A DNA stretch of 64,000 nucleotides from JAFARE01 sp963777285 (GTDB taxonomy: Bacteria; Chloroflexota; Dormibacteria; Aeolococcales; Aeolococcaceae), in NCBI GenBank assembly GCA_963777285.1, contig CAVZPR010000002.1, positions 62,001-126,000 on the forward strand, given 5' to 3'. Each line of letters begins with the position of its first letter. Position 1 is the stretch's first letter. Shown here piece after piece: positions 15,293-23,888 of the stretch. The translations under genes and the position numbers were made by a program. The notes beneath the pieces are model-generated. The model was not told where the DNA came from. It did no database searches and saw only the letters and a program-made list of their open reading frames with translations.

Positions 15293-18238
15293 ATGATCTC
15301 CATCGGCAAGATCACCAGCGTCGACCAGGCCGTTCGCTACCTGCGCGAAGCGATCGCCGACCAGCAGCTCGAGTACTACGCGGCTCGAGGCGAATCGCCA
15401 GGGCGTTGGGGAGGTGAGGCTGCCGCAGCGCTTGACCTGAATGGCGAGGTCATCGACGCCGATTTCGCAGCGGTGCTGAGCGGGTTCCACCCGCATGACG
15501 GCCATGCGCTCGGCCGGCACTGGGCCACCCAGCAGGTCGTCGCCTTCGACATCGCCGTCTCGGCACCCAAGGATGTGAGCCTTCTCTACGCACTCGGCGA
15601 CGAGCACCGTCGCGCGGCGATCTTGCGTGTCCACGCCGAGGGCGTGCGCGCCGCCCTCGAGTACCTCCAGGCAGAAGCAGGCTGGGCGCGGCAGTTCAAT
15701 CCAGAAACTCGCCGAGCCGAGCCCGTGCGGGCAAAGCTGCTCATGCCGACATTCGTCCACCGCACCGCCCGTCCAGTCACGGACCCAGCCACCGGCGAGG
15801 TGACCGTGGACCCGCAGCTGCATACGCACATCACGATTCCCAACTGGGCGCTTCGCAGCGATGGGAGCTGGGGTCAGCTGTACAGCGAACCGCTGTACCA
15901 GCACGCGGCGGCCGCCGGAGCCATTGCTCAGGCGGAGTGGCGCGACCGCCTGGTGCGTGAACTGGGCATATCGACGACGGTCGACGGCAACGGATGCTTC
16001 GCCATCGTCGGGATCACCGAGGCGCAGCGGCGTGAGTTCTCACGGCGCAGCGCACAGATCAAGGCGGCGGAACACGTCCTTGACCTCGATTCATTCCAGG
16101 GCCACAAGGTCGCCGTGCTCGACACACGTGAGAGCAAACACTGTCTCGCTCCCAGCGAAGACCTCTTCGCCACCTGGCGGCAGCGTGCGACAAGCGTTGG
16201 ACTCGATGGCGACTCGCTTGCGGCCATCACCGAGTGCGAGCCCGACGCGCTCCTGCCGCGCAGGCTTGATGTCTCGAATGCATCCGACCTACTCGGCGTT
16301 CGGGGCCTGACCGCGCGGCGAGCAACATTCACTCGACGAGATCTGCTCCGGGCCATCGCTGCGCATGCACCGCTGGGAATGCGACGCACCCAGATCGAGA
16401 CGATTGCGGATCGGGTGCTCGGTGACCACACCGCTGCGGTGCCGCTGGTGCCGATCAAGCTGGACGGCGAGAGCGATGCCGAGGCGATTGCCCGCCGGCT
16501 CGAGTCCGGCCGCGATGCCCGTTACACAACCCCGGAGATGCTCGCCATCGAAGAGCGCATGGTGGCGACCGCACGCCAGCGCGCTCACGGCCGTGTTGGT
16601 GTTGCCGCTGCCCAACACGTTGCGGAGGCGATAGAAGCGCGACCGGCGCTCACGCCCGATCAGCGCGCCATGATCGAGGCGGTCTGCACCACGCCGGCGG
16701 GAGTCGTCGTAGTCGAGGGTGCCGCCGGGGTCGGCAAGACGTTCGCGCTGGACGCCTGCCGCGAGGCTTTCGCGGCCAGCGGCGTGCCGATCGTCGGTTG
16801 CGCGCTCGCGGGCAAGGCCGCTCAAGGTCTGGAGGAGGGATCGGCGGTTCCCGCGTGGACGGTCAGCTCGATGCTCAGTCAGCTCCAGGTCGACCAGCTC
16901 CCCACCGGCGGCGTGCTCGTCGTCGACGAGGCAGGCATGATCGGCGACCGTCAGCTCGCCGAGCTGGTGGGCCTGGCTGAGCGCGACGACGTCAAGCTCG
17001 TACTCATCGGCGACCCCTGCCAACTCCAACCGATCGAGGCCGGGGCTCCCTTGCGCACGTTGGGCGAGCAGCTTGGCAGGGTCGTGCTGACCCAGAACGT
17101 CCGTCATGACGCCGAATGGGAGCGCACCGCACTCGCGCTGATGCGAGACGGCCAGGCACGCACCGCGCTCGAGGAGTACCTGCAACGCGCCCGCGTCCAC
17201 ACCGCACCGACGGCGGCGCTCCGCAACATCTCCGTGGTCGAGGACCAGCGCCGTCTCGTCGCTGACGGTGTCGATGTCGTAATGCTGGCCCGCCGCCGCG
17301 ATGAGGTCGACATCCTCAATGAGCTCGCTCGTGCCGCCGCCACCGAAGACGGGAGGTTAGGCGGACCGGCCTTGGCGGTTGGTGACAAGGAGTATCAGGT
17401 CGGCGATCCGGTCATCTGTCTTGCCAACGACCGACAGCGAGGTATTACCAATGGCACACGCGGAGTGGTGACCGCCGTGGACTTGGAGCACGCCACCCTG
17501 GAGGTGCGCAGATCGGATGGACGACCACTAACGATTGACACAACCGGATACGACACCATCGACCGCGGCTACGCCCTCACCGTGCACAAGGCTCAGGGTA
17601 TGACCGCAGACGCCGCGCTCGTGGTCGGCTCCGATGGAGCCACCCGCGAGTGGGCATACACGGCGATGTCGCGTGCCTCGATGGCGACCCACTACTACGA
17701 TGTCGAACGTCCCCCGGAGCGTGACCGGCTGGGCGTACATCACGCGACAGACGTCCCCGAGCCGCTCGACGACAGAATTGCCCGCGCGTGGGGTCGAAGT
17801 GTGCAGAACGACTCGGCGCTCGACTACCCGGCGATATATGCCGAACCGGAGCGGCAGCGGTCTCCGATCGTCGGCCGACTGGATGGTCGGGCTACCGAAG
17901 CTCAGCTCGGACTCCTCGCCGACCTTGGCGTAGGGCTTCCTCGCGAGGCGTCCTGGATAGAGGCGTCGCTCGAGATCGATCGACGAATGGGGCGGACACC
18001 TGGCCGCCAGGTCCGCGCCTGGCTGCGTGAGCTCGGGGTCTCAGACGACGCTGTGGTTGCACTGATCCGCCGATGCGACGGATCGCGGACGCGCGCTTCG
18101 GTGGTGCAAGAGCTGCAGCGCGCCCTGACAGGAGTGGATCCCACTGCGACAGCGCCGGCATCCACCGAGCGGCCCGTGCCCGAGGCGACTCTCCCCGATC
18201 TGACCCCCGCCTTGGCACCGACGATCTCCCTCTCCTGA
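15293..18238 (+). CDS. MobF-family conjugative relaxase with helicase domain
   Basis: A 981-residue TrwC/TraI-type protein. Residues 1-300 are the relaxase: LEYYAARGESPGRWGG near 23, FDIAVSAPKDVSLLYALG near 85 and the metal-binding HTH of DPQLHTHITIPN near 177. The N-terminal Tyr expected in MobF enzymes (YY near residue 28) is present. Residues about 450-800 form the superfamily 1 helicase: Walker A GAAGVGKTFALD near 475, Walker B VLVVDEAGMIGD near 540, LTVHKAQGMTADAALVV near 762 and AYTAMSRAS near 788. It nicks oriT and unwinds the transferred strand. GGGGG precedes the ATG. No T4SS or coupling-protein gene lies in the window. Confidence 0.93.
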   Translation: MISIGKITSVDQAVRYLREAIADQQLEYYAARGESPGRWGGEAAAALDLNGEVIDADFAAVLSGFHPHDGHALGRHWATQQVVAFDIAVSAPKDVSLLYALGDEHRRAAILRVHAEGVRAALEYLQAEAGWARQFNPETRRAEPVRAKLLMPTFVHRTARPVTDPATGEVTVDPQLHTHITIPNWALRSDGSWGQLYSEPLYQHAAAAGAIAQAEWRDRLVRELGISTTVDGNGCFAIVGITEAQRREFSRRSAQIKAAEHVLDLDSFQGHKVAVLDTRESKHCLAPSEDLFATWRQRATSVGLDGDSLAAITECEPDALLPRRLDVSNASDLLGVRGLTARRATFTRRDLLRAIAAHAPLGMRRTQIETIADRVLGDHTAAVPLVPIKLDGESDAEAIARRLESGRDARYTTPEMLAIEERMVATARQRAHGRVGVAAAQHVAEAIEARPALTPDQRAMIEAVCTTPAGVVVVEGAAGVGKTFALDACREAFAASGVPIVGCALAGKAAQGLEEGSAVPAWTVSSMLSQLQVDQLPTGGVLVVDEAGMIGDRQLAELVGLAERDDVKLVLIGDPCQLQPIEAGAPLRTLGEQLGRVVLTQNVRHDAEWERTALALMRDGQARTALEEYLQRARVHTAPTAALRNISVVEDQRRLVADGVDVVMLARRRDEVDILNELARAAATEDGRLGGPALAVGDKEYQVGDPVICLANDRQRGITNGTRGVVTAVDLEHATLEVRRSDGRPLTIDTTGYDTIDRGYALTVHKAQGMTADAALVVGSDGATREWAYTAMSRASMATHYYDVERPPERDRLGVHHATDVPEPLDDRIARAWGRSVQNDSALDYPAIYAEPERQRSPIVGRLDGRATEAQLGLLADLGVGLPREASWIEASLEIDRRMGRTPGRQVRAWLRELGVSDDAVVALIRRCDGSRTRASVVQELQRALTGVDPTATAPASTERPVPEATLPDLTPALAPTISLS

Positions 18239-18765
18239 TGCGACGGCGTGATGTCGAGCAGCACTACAAGCAGCTCGCCGGCTGGTACGTCGAGCTGGCG
18301 GCAAAATGCGGCGAGACCCAGGACGGCCTCAGGGCGCTTCGCGCCAGAGTCGACAACCTTCCCGGCGCTCCATTGGCTCCGGCCGCGCCCTGGCGCGCCT
18401 TGCCGCCCGTTGATCGCCAGCGCGATTTCTTGGCACTCGCTCTCTGGGTGCACTGGTTGATCAACGCCTACGACCTCTCCGAGCGCTGGCCGGCCTGCTG
18501 GTTCCGGCACGAGGGGCTGGTAGAGATCCTGCGCGCCCTGCGTCGATGGCACATGGCCCTTTCAGCTGAGCTCGCTGGAGACCCCAAGGCTGCGTCGGAC
18601 TGGCACGACGCGCTGTCCCGCACCGTGGACCGGAACATGCTGGCCGTGACCCAGCGCTGCTTGACCGCTCATCGAGCCCCCGCTCAGGTGGCTGCGGTCT
18701 CGGCGGACGAGCTGACGGCAGCGCTGAGCGAGGGCGGCGAGCGACAAAATGTAAGCAACGAGTAA
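18238..18765 (+). CDS. DUF4913-like protein (175 aa)
   Basis: The start codon overlaps the stop of mobF (TGATG). The middle contains LALWVHWLINAYDLSERWPA then CWFRHEGLVEILRALRRWHM, which is the Trp/Cys/His-rich core I associate with DUF4913 proteins of actinobacterial plasmids. The N-terminus is a coiled-coil-like segment (VEQHYKQLAGWYVELAAKCG). Its role is unknown. Position after the relaxase suggests a transfer accessory factor. Its last codons contain the third GTAAGC promoter module. Confidence 0.75.
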   Translation: MRRRDVEQHYKQLAGWYVELAAKCGETQDGLRALRARVDNLPGAPLAPAAPWRALPPVDRQRDFLALALWVHWLINAYDLSERWPACWFRHEGLVEILRALRRWHMALSAELAGDPKAASDWHDALSRTVDRNMLAVTQRCLTAHRAPAQVAAVSADELTAALSEGGERQNVSNE

Positions 18766-18783
18766 GCAGCCAGACGGTACACT
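18746..18783 (+). promoter_or_regulatory. GTAAGC-N5-GTAAGC promoter module, copy 3 (HTH gene)
   Basis: AAAATGTAAGC, five bases, GTAAGCA, nine bases, then TACACT at 18778-18783. Hexamers are at 18751 and 18762, inside the end of the DUF4913 gene. Only ten bases separate the -10 hexamer from the ATG at 18794, so the transcript is probably leaderless. Confidence 0.68.
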
Positions 18784-18793
18784 GAGACCCGCC

Positions 18794-19096
18794 ATGGCCT
18801 TCGCTGACTCGCGAGCTGTCGGCACAGGAGCTCGCGCTCAGGCTGAGACCTGGAACGAGACGCCGTTCTGGAACCCTCGCTCCGGCGTCTTCGACGGTGC
18901 GCAGCTACGCCTGGCCATCGTCATACGCGGTTGGACGGTCGCTGAGTTCGCGGCGGCATGCAAGATCAGCCTTGCCTGTCTGTACAACGCGATCGGCGGC
19001 TGTGGTGTCTCCGACCGGACGGCAATACGCATCTTTCAAGGCCTGGCGCTGCGTCAGCCGCTGACATCGTTCCTCGAGGTGCCGAACGCCCGGTAG
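18794..19096 (+). CDS. XRE-like helix-turn-helix protein (100 aa)
   Basis: After a 40-residue N-terminal extension, residues 38-90 form an XRE-type HTH: LRLAIVIRGWTVAEFAAACK, ISLACLYNAIGGCGVSDRTA and IRIFQGLALRQP. It may be the regulator of the element or a recombination directionality factor. Its own promoter carries the shared GTAAGC repeats, which allows autoregulation. Its last 43 bases overlap the 3' end of the convergent integrase gene. There is no ribosome site, in line with a leaderless message. Confidence 0.72.
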   Translation: MAFADSRAVGTGARAQAETWNETPFWNPRSGVFDGAQLRLAIVIRGWTVAEFAAACKISLACLYNAIGGCGVSDRTAIRIFQGLALRQPLTSFLEVPNAR

Positions 19097-20121
19097 AAGC
19101 CCTCTGCCTGCGTGTGGCGGTTCTGGCTGTAATAGCGCCGCACCATATCGAGTGAGCGATGACCCAGGGCGTCCTGAAGATGGAACATGGGGACGCCCTT
19201 ATCCACGCAACGGGTCGCAAAGGTGTGGCGGAGCTTATGTGGATTGCAGTGGATACCACTATGGGCTTCGAGGCGCGCCATCAGTTGCTCAACTCCGTCA
19301 CGTGTGAGCGGCGGGTGTTGCCCATGGCGATCGCGACGGCTCGACAGGAACAGCTCGCGGCGGTAGCTCTCTGGCCTCATCGTCTCGATGAAGCGACGCA
19401 GTCTGGTGGCGTACCCTCGACCGAAGCCGCTTGTGTCGTAATCAACGACGATCCGACGCTCACGCGGCGTTTTGGGCCGCCGAGGGTTGTGCACACTGCC
19501 ACGCACATCGAGGTAGGCGGGACGTGTTTCAAGATGCACGGCGTCCAGGGTCAACGCGCAGAGTTCGCTGACTCTGAGACCGGCGAGCAGGAACGTCTCC
19601 ACAATCAGGCGATCACGGTCGGTGTCACCGCAGGCCGCGATGAGACGCACGCACTCGGCCTCAGTGAGCGCCATCGGGATGCGCTCCACCAGCGGGGGGA
19701 GGCGCAGCGCTGTGATGGCTTCTCCGCGAATCCCTGCCTCGTAACCGGGGGTCTCTGCGCAGAAGGCAGCAAGGCTGTTCAGCAGGGTCTTCACCTTGCG
19801 CAAGGTCGCGGGCGCCGCGCCGCGATCGCGAAGGTAGATCAAGTAGTCACGGGCCGCATCGGCGGTGAACTGGTCGATAGTCACGATGCCTCGCTGGGCA
19901 CGCCAACCTCGGGCGCGTGCACTCTCCAAATGCTGGTGGGCTGCTCTCGCCGTTGACGGCGCGAAGGCCCGCGCACCGATCCATGCGGAGATGGCTATTT
20001 CCACAGTCGGGATCCGGCCAGCGCTGCAGGGCCGGTGCTGGCTGACGGCCGGCACGTTCTTCGTCCTGATGGGGCGGTCCCAGACCATCGGTTCAGCGGT
20101 CACCGAACGGACTTTTGCCAT
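19054..20121 (-). CDS. Tyrosine recombinase / integrase
   Basis: The 355-residue protein has the XerC/D-like SAM-like N-terminal domain (residues about 40-125) and a catalytic domain with all key residues: Arg183 in LLAGLRVSELCAL, a beta-hairpin Lys near 217, His295-x-x-Arg298 in PHKLRHTFATR, His321 in DALGHRSLDMV, and Tyr330. It points away from tRNA-Thr(GGT), which begins 137 bp upstream, the usual layout for an integrase acting on a tRNA 3' end. It is therefore the likely integrase of the element filling the left 20 kb. A hairpin touches its start codon. Confidence 0.93.
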   Translation of the reverse strand: MAKVRSVTAEPMVWDRPIRTKNVPAVSQHRPCSAGRIPTVEIAISAWIGARAFAPSTARAAHQHLESARARGWRAQRGIVTIDQFTADAARDYLIYLRDRGAAPATLRKVKTLLNSLAAFCAETPGYEAGIRGEAITALRLPPLVERIPMALTEAECVRLIAACGDTDRDRLIVETFLLAGLRVSELCALTLDAVHLETRPAYLDVRGSVHNPRRPKTPRERRIVVDYDTSGFGRGYATRLRRFIETMRPESYRRELFLSSRRDRHGQHPPLTRDGVEQLMARLEAHSGIHCNPHKLRHTFATRCVDKGVPMFHLQDALGHRSLDMVRRYYSQNRHTQAEGFYRAFGTSRNDVSG

Positions 20122-20122
20122 T

Positions 20123-20148
20123 GGAGCACCATTGTTGGTAAGTGCTCC
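20123..20148. promoter_or_regulatory. Inverted repeat directly ahead of the integrase start
   Basis: GGAGCAC (20123-20129) and GTGCTCC (20142-20148) flank 12 bases. On the minus strand the arm ends one base before the integrase ATG. It may be an operator or an RNA hairpin that limits integrase translation; no separate Shine-Dalgarno sequence is visible between it and the ATG. Confidence 0.45.
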
Positions 20149-20257
20149 ATCGGCTTTCTACCGAATGCCCGCCACACAACGTGGCAAAGATGGCGTTGTC
20201 CAGAGACCCGTGGAATCCCCTGGAATCGAGTTCAGAATCGGGCGTCGCCGCGGGTGG

Positions 20258-20329
20258 AGCCCAAGGACGGGATTGAACCGTCGACCTACGCCTTACCAAG
20301 GCGTTGCTCTACCACTGAGCTACTTGGGC
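20258..20329 (-). tRNA. tRNA-Thr (anticodon GGT), probable attachment site of the large element
   Basis: Read on the minus strand, the 72-nt sequence folds as a cloverleaf: acceptor GCCCAAG/CTTGGGC with discriminator T, D arm GCTC...GAGC, anticodon stem ACGCC/GGCGT around TTGGTAA, and T arm GACGG-TTCAATC-CCGTC. The anticodon is GGT (Thr). No CCA is encoded. Its 3' end faces the integrase, so this copy should be the right attachment site of the element. Confidence 0.95.
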
Positions 20330-20380
20330 ACGTTCGCAGAGGGATGGTAACAAGCACGCTTCCGGCCGCCCGATGCGCCG

Positions 20381-21238
20381 TCAGCTGAGCGACAACACCG
20401 CCAGCCACACAACCGCGAGCACGGCTGTCGCAGGTGCGAGCAGGGGAAACGGGCGCGCCGGCCGCGCCACACCCGTGGTCACCACGACGACAGCAAAGAC
20501 AACCGCAGCGACGATCGGCGCCGCCCCCATGCCCAGCGCGACCGATGCCACCGCAACGAACGCCGCCGCCAGCAGCAGCGCCCCGACGGCGAGGCGCCAC
20601 GACCCCGCGGTCCCCAGCAGGACCGGCAGGCTGCGCTGGCCGGCGGCGCGATCGGTGGCGATGTCCGGCAGCACGTTGGCGGCATGGAGGCCCAGGGCCA
20701 CCAGCAGCGAGGCCGGCACGAGGAGCAGCAACCGCGGCACCAGCAGCTCCTGGGCGGCGTAGGCGGCCAGCGGCAGCAGCACGATGCCACCCCACCACGG
20801 AAGCCACGAGAGAGGAGTGCGGCGTGCACCCACGTCATAGAGGAGGCCCGCGGCCAGGCCGCCCGCGGAGAGGGCCAGGGTGCCGACGTTGACCGTCGCC
20901 GCCACCGCCAACCCGATCACCCCGAGCGTCGCGCCTGCCACAGCCGCCGCCCGCGTCTCGATGAGACCGCGAGGCAGCGGTTTGTAGGGCTTGGCGCGGG
21001 CGTCGTCACCCGCGTCGGCGACGTCGTTGAACACACCGATGGCGAACTGGATGGGCAGCATGACGAACACCAGCCGGACAGCAAGCGACAGCTCCGGAGC
21101 CCGGTGGCGCGCCAGCCCCGCGATGGCCACGAACGTGGCGGTGACCAGCAGCGACGGGCCCGGATGCAGGAGGAACACGGTCGCCTTGAGGCGGCCGCCG
21201 CCCCGCCGTTCGTCCCACCATCCCGTCCGGGTCGTCAT
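20381..21238 (-). CDS. UbiA-family prenyltransferase
   Basis: A 285-residue integral membrane protein of the UbiA superfamily. The first Asp-rich motif is NDVADAGDDARAKPYKPLP near residue 75 and the second is DIATDRAAGQRSLP near residue 195, both with hydrophobic helices around them. Enzymes of this family transfer a polyprenyl chain to an aromatic acceptor (MenA or UbiA) or another substrate. The closeness of KPYKPLPRG is typical of the family, but the acceptor cannot be read. It diverges from the HtrA-like gene. The start at 21238 (MTTRTGWW) is chosen; 21286 is possible. Confidence 0.85.
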   Translation of the reverse strand: MTTRTGWWDERRGGGRLKATVFLLHPGPSLLVTATFVAIAGLARHRAPELSLAVRLVFVMLPIQFAIGVFNDVADAGDDARAKPYKPLPRGLIETRAAAVAGATLGVIGLAVAATVNVGTLALSAGGLAAGLLYDVGARRTPLSWLPWWGGIVLLPLAAYAAQELLVPRLLLLVPASLLVALGLHAANVLPDIATDRAAGQRSLPVLLGTAGSWRLAVGALLLAAAFVAVASVALGMGAAPIVAAVVFAVVVVTTGVARPARPFPLLAPATAVLAVVWLAVLSLS

Positions 21239-21317
21239 GCCTGCCTCGTATGGATCGTTCGCGGGTTTCGCGTCGCCGTCACGCATCCGACAGCCCGCGC
21301 GCGGACAATGATCAGGG

Positions 21318-22499
21318 ATGGACTTGGAAGAGCTTCCGAGCGCACCGCCGCTCTCGCCCTGGACGGACGAGTCGCCGTGGACCTACCCGTCCGGCGGCGA
21401 CTACGGGCCGCCGCCCTGGCCACCGTACTACTGGGCGCCCCCTCCCCCGCCGCCGCAGCGGTCCCGCTGGCGGCCCTGGGCGGCGCTGGGCGCGATCATC
21501 CTGATCCTTGCCGGGCTGGGCGCCGGGGTTGCCATCGCCATCCAGCGCGTCTCCACCGGCACGCTGACCAGCGGGCCGACGGGCAGCGTCAACGCGGCCG
21601 TGGTCGACGTCAACACGGACCTCGGCGGCGGCAACAGCGCCGCCGGGACCGGCATGCTGATCGGCTCCAGCGGCCAGGTGCTGACCAACAACCACGTCGT
21701 CGAGGGCGCCCTGAGCATCTCGGTGACCATGGTGGCGACGGGCCGGAGCTTCGACGCTTCGGTCGTGGGCGTGGATCCCACCGACGACGTCGCCGTGATC
21801 AAGCTTTCCGGCGCGTCGGGTCTGCCGACGGTGCCGCTCGGCAACTCCTCGCGCGTGACCGTGGGCGACGGCGTCACCGCGATCGGCAACGCGCTGGGGC
21901 GCGGCGGACCGCCGGCCGTGACGCAGGGGACCGTGACCGCGCTGGGCCAGACCGTGACCGCCACCGACCCCAGCGGCGGCGACACGTCGGAAACGCTCAC
22001 CGACATGATCGAGTTCAACGCCGAGATCCAGCCCGGCGACTCGGGCGGCCCGCTGGTCAACTCCAACGGCAAGGTGGTGGGCATGGACACGGCCGGCGGC
22101 GGCCAGGTGCGGCGCCGCGACAATCTCGGGTCGAGCCTCGGGTTCGCGATCCCCATCAACGGCGCGATGTCGATCGCGCGGCAGATCACGTCGGGCAGCG
22201 GCGGGCCCAACATCACGCAGGCGCACACGCCCCTGCTCGGCGTGGAGGCTCAGGACAGCCAGAGCCCGCCGGGGGCACTGGTGATCGGCGTGCAGCCCAA
22301 CAGCCCGGCGGACGGCGCCGGCATCGTGGCGCAGGACGTCATCGTGTCGGTGAACGGCACCACGGTCGGCTCAACCGCCGCGCTGCACTCTGCGCTGCTG
22401 CAGCACAAGCCCGGTGACACCGTCGACGTGGGCTGGCTCGACGCCGGCGGTGGCCAGCACCACGCCAGCGTGCAGCTGGCGTCGGGCGGCGTGCCCTGA
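21318..22499 (+). CDS. HtrA-like S1C serine protease with PDZ domain
   Basis: The 393-residue protein has a short Pro-rich cytosolic N-terminus, one transmembrane helix (about 52-75, WAALGAIILILAGLGAGVAI), a trypsin-like domain and a C-terminal PDZ domain. The catalytic triad is visible: His in LTNNHVVEGA near 125, Asp in PTDDVAVIKL near 155 and Ser in PGDSGGPLVN near 241. The PDZ part (residues about 300-385) includes GVQPNSPADGAGIVAQDVIV and NGTTVGSTAALHSALLQHKP. It should act at the outer face of the membrane on misfolded or signalling proteins. Confidence 0.93.
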   Translation: MDLEELPSAPPLSPWTDESPWTYPSGGDYGPPPWPPYYWAPPPPPPQRSRWRPWAALGAIILILAGLGAGVAIAIQRVSTGTLTSGPTGSVNAAVVDVNTDLGGGNSAAGTGMLIGSSGQVLTNNHVVEGALSISVTMVATGRSFDASVVGVDPTDDVAVIKLSGASGLPTVPLGNSSRVTVGDGVTAIGNALGRGGPPAVTQGTVTALGQTVTATDPSGGDTSETLTDMIEFNAEIQPGDSGGPLVNSNGKVVGMDTAGGGQVRRRDNLGSSLGFAIPINGAMSIARQITSGSGGPNITQAHTPLLGVEAQDSQSPPGALVIGVQPNSPADGAGIVAQDVIVSVNGTTVGSTAALHSALLQHKPGDTVDVGWLDAGGGQHHASVQLASGGVP

Positions 22500-22592
22500 C
22501 GGGCCCCCGAACACAACCGCCGGGCTAGGGGTCGTTGCGCGGCGGCGCTACAGTTCAGCCGCCTCGACACGACTTCCGCCGGAGGGTAGCCG

Positions 22593-23639
22593 TTGCTTCG
22601 TACCCGCGGGTATGCGGCCCTGGGACCGACGTCGCTCCTGGCGCCGTTCGACTTCGAGCGGCGCGAGCCCGGGATCAATGACGTGCTGATCGACATCCAG
22701 TACTGCGGGGTGTGCCACAGCGACATCCATCAGGCGCGTGGCGAGTGGGGCGGTGAGATCTTCCCCATGGTTCCGGGTCACGAGATCATCGGGACGGTGT
22801 CCGCGGTGGGTGCTGACGTCACCGGCTGGAAGCCGGGCGATACCGCCGGCGTCGGTGTCTTCGTTGATTCGTGCCGCCGCTGCGACGCCTGCCGCGCGGG
22901 GGACGAACAGTACTGCGAGCCGGGGATGTCGACGACGTACAACGGTCACGAGCAGGACGGCGTCACGCCGACCTTTGGCGGCTATTCGCTGCGCATAACC
23001 GTCGACGCGAACTACGTGCTGCGCATCCCCGAGGCGCTGAGCCTGGAGCGGGCTGCGCCGCTGCTGTGCGCCGGCATCACCACCTACTCGCCGATACGCC
23101 ACTTCGGGGTGAAGGCGGGTGACGCGTGCGCCGTGGTCGGCCTCGGCGGGCTGGGGCACATGGGCGTGAAGCTGCTGAAGGCCCTGGGTGCACACGTGAC
23201 CGTCCTCAGCCACACGCCGGAGAAGCGTGACGGCGCGTTGCAGCTGGGCGCCGACGACTTCGTGGCGACGACTGATGCGGACGCTTTCGACAGGAACGCG
23301 CGGCGGTTCGACTTCATCCTCGACGCGGTGTCGGCGCCGCACGACTACAGCCCGTACCTGAAGCTGCTGCGGCTCGACGGCACGATGGTGCTGGTGGGAC
23401 TGCCGGACAGGCCATGCCCGGTCGACGCTGGCACCCTGGCCGATCACCGCCGCCGTCTCGCCGGTTCGATCATCGGCGGCATCCGCGAAACACAGGAGAT
23501 GCTCAACTTCTGTGCGGCGCACGGCGTTGCCGCCGACGTCGAGGTGATCCCCATCGATCAGGTCAACGCCGCCTTCGAGCGCACGCTGCGCAGCGACGTG
23601 CGCTACCGCTTCGTCATCGACATGGCATCACTGCGCTGA
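22593..23639 (+). CDS. Zinc-dependent alcohol/aldehyde dehydrogenase (YahK/AdhC-type MDR)
   Basis: The 348-residue protein is a medium-chain dehydrogenase. Catalytic zinc ligands are in CGVCHSDIHQARGEWGG and VPGHEIIGTV. The structural zinc site is SCRRCDACRAGDEQYCEPG. The nucleotide-binding loop is VGLGGLGHMGVKLLKAL. The CHSDIH and YNGHEQDG pieces match the cinnamyl-alcohol/NADP-dependent aldehyde reductase branch. The start is TTG after GGAGGG. The stop codon lies inside the 43-bp repeat that borders the tRNA-Thr(TGT) island. Confidence 0.93.
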   Translation: MLRTRGYAALGPTSLLAPFDFERREPGINDVLIDIQYCGVCHSDIHQARGEWGGEIFPMVPGHEIIGTVSAVGADVTGWKPGDTAGVGVFVDSCRRCDACRAGDEQYCEPGMSTTYNGHEQDGVTPTFGGYSLRITVDANYVLRIPEALSLERAAPLLCAGITTYSPIRHFGVKAGDACAVVGLGGLGHMGVKLLKALGAHVTVLSHTPEKRDGALQLGADDFVATTDADAFDRNARRFDFILDAVSAPHDYSPYLKLLRLDGTMVLVGLPDRPCPVDAGTLADHRRRLAGSIIGGIRETQEMLNFCAAHGVAADVEVIPIDQVNAAFERTLRSDVRYRFVIDMASLR

Positions 23640-23680
23640 GCCGGCGGAGGGAATCGAACCCACGACCGACTGTTTACAAA
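23638..23680. repeat. Left copy of a 43-bp direct repeat (att site, tRNA-Thr 3' half)
   Basis: These 43 bases are identical to 27227-27269 and correspond to the 3' half of tRNA-Thr(TGT), from the anticodon loop to the discriminator base and two more bases. The upstream (5') tRNA half is missing here, so this is a displaced attachment sequence and not a tRNA gene. Confidence 0.9.
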
Positions 23681-23888
23681 GCCGATGAGCCCATTCGGCG
23701 GACCATAGTCGCTCGTGCTCACACCCGCGGCCTCACACTGGCTCACACGATCGTGGGTTAGGGACGGCCCGCGTGAGCTGCGAGGGCTGTTCCACCACGC
23801 AGACGGGTGGGTTTCTGCATAAGACGGATCCGCAAGCCGAGCCGCTCAGCGGCTGAGATGTTCGAACAACGATATTCAAAGACCTCTG

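Noticed and set aside
23638..23712. A complete tRNA gene at the left border of the island
   Set aside because: Only the 3' half matches; the 5' half does not form acceptor or D stems.
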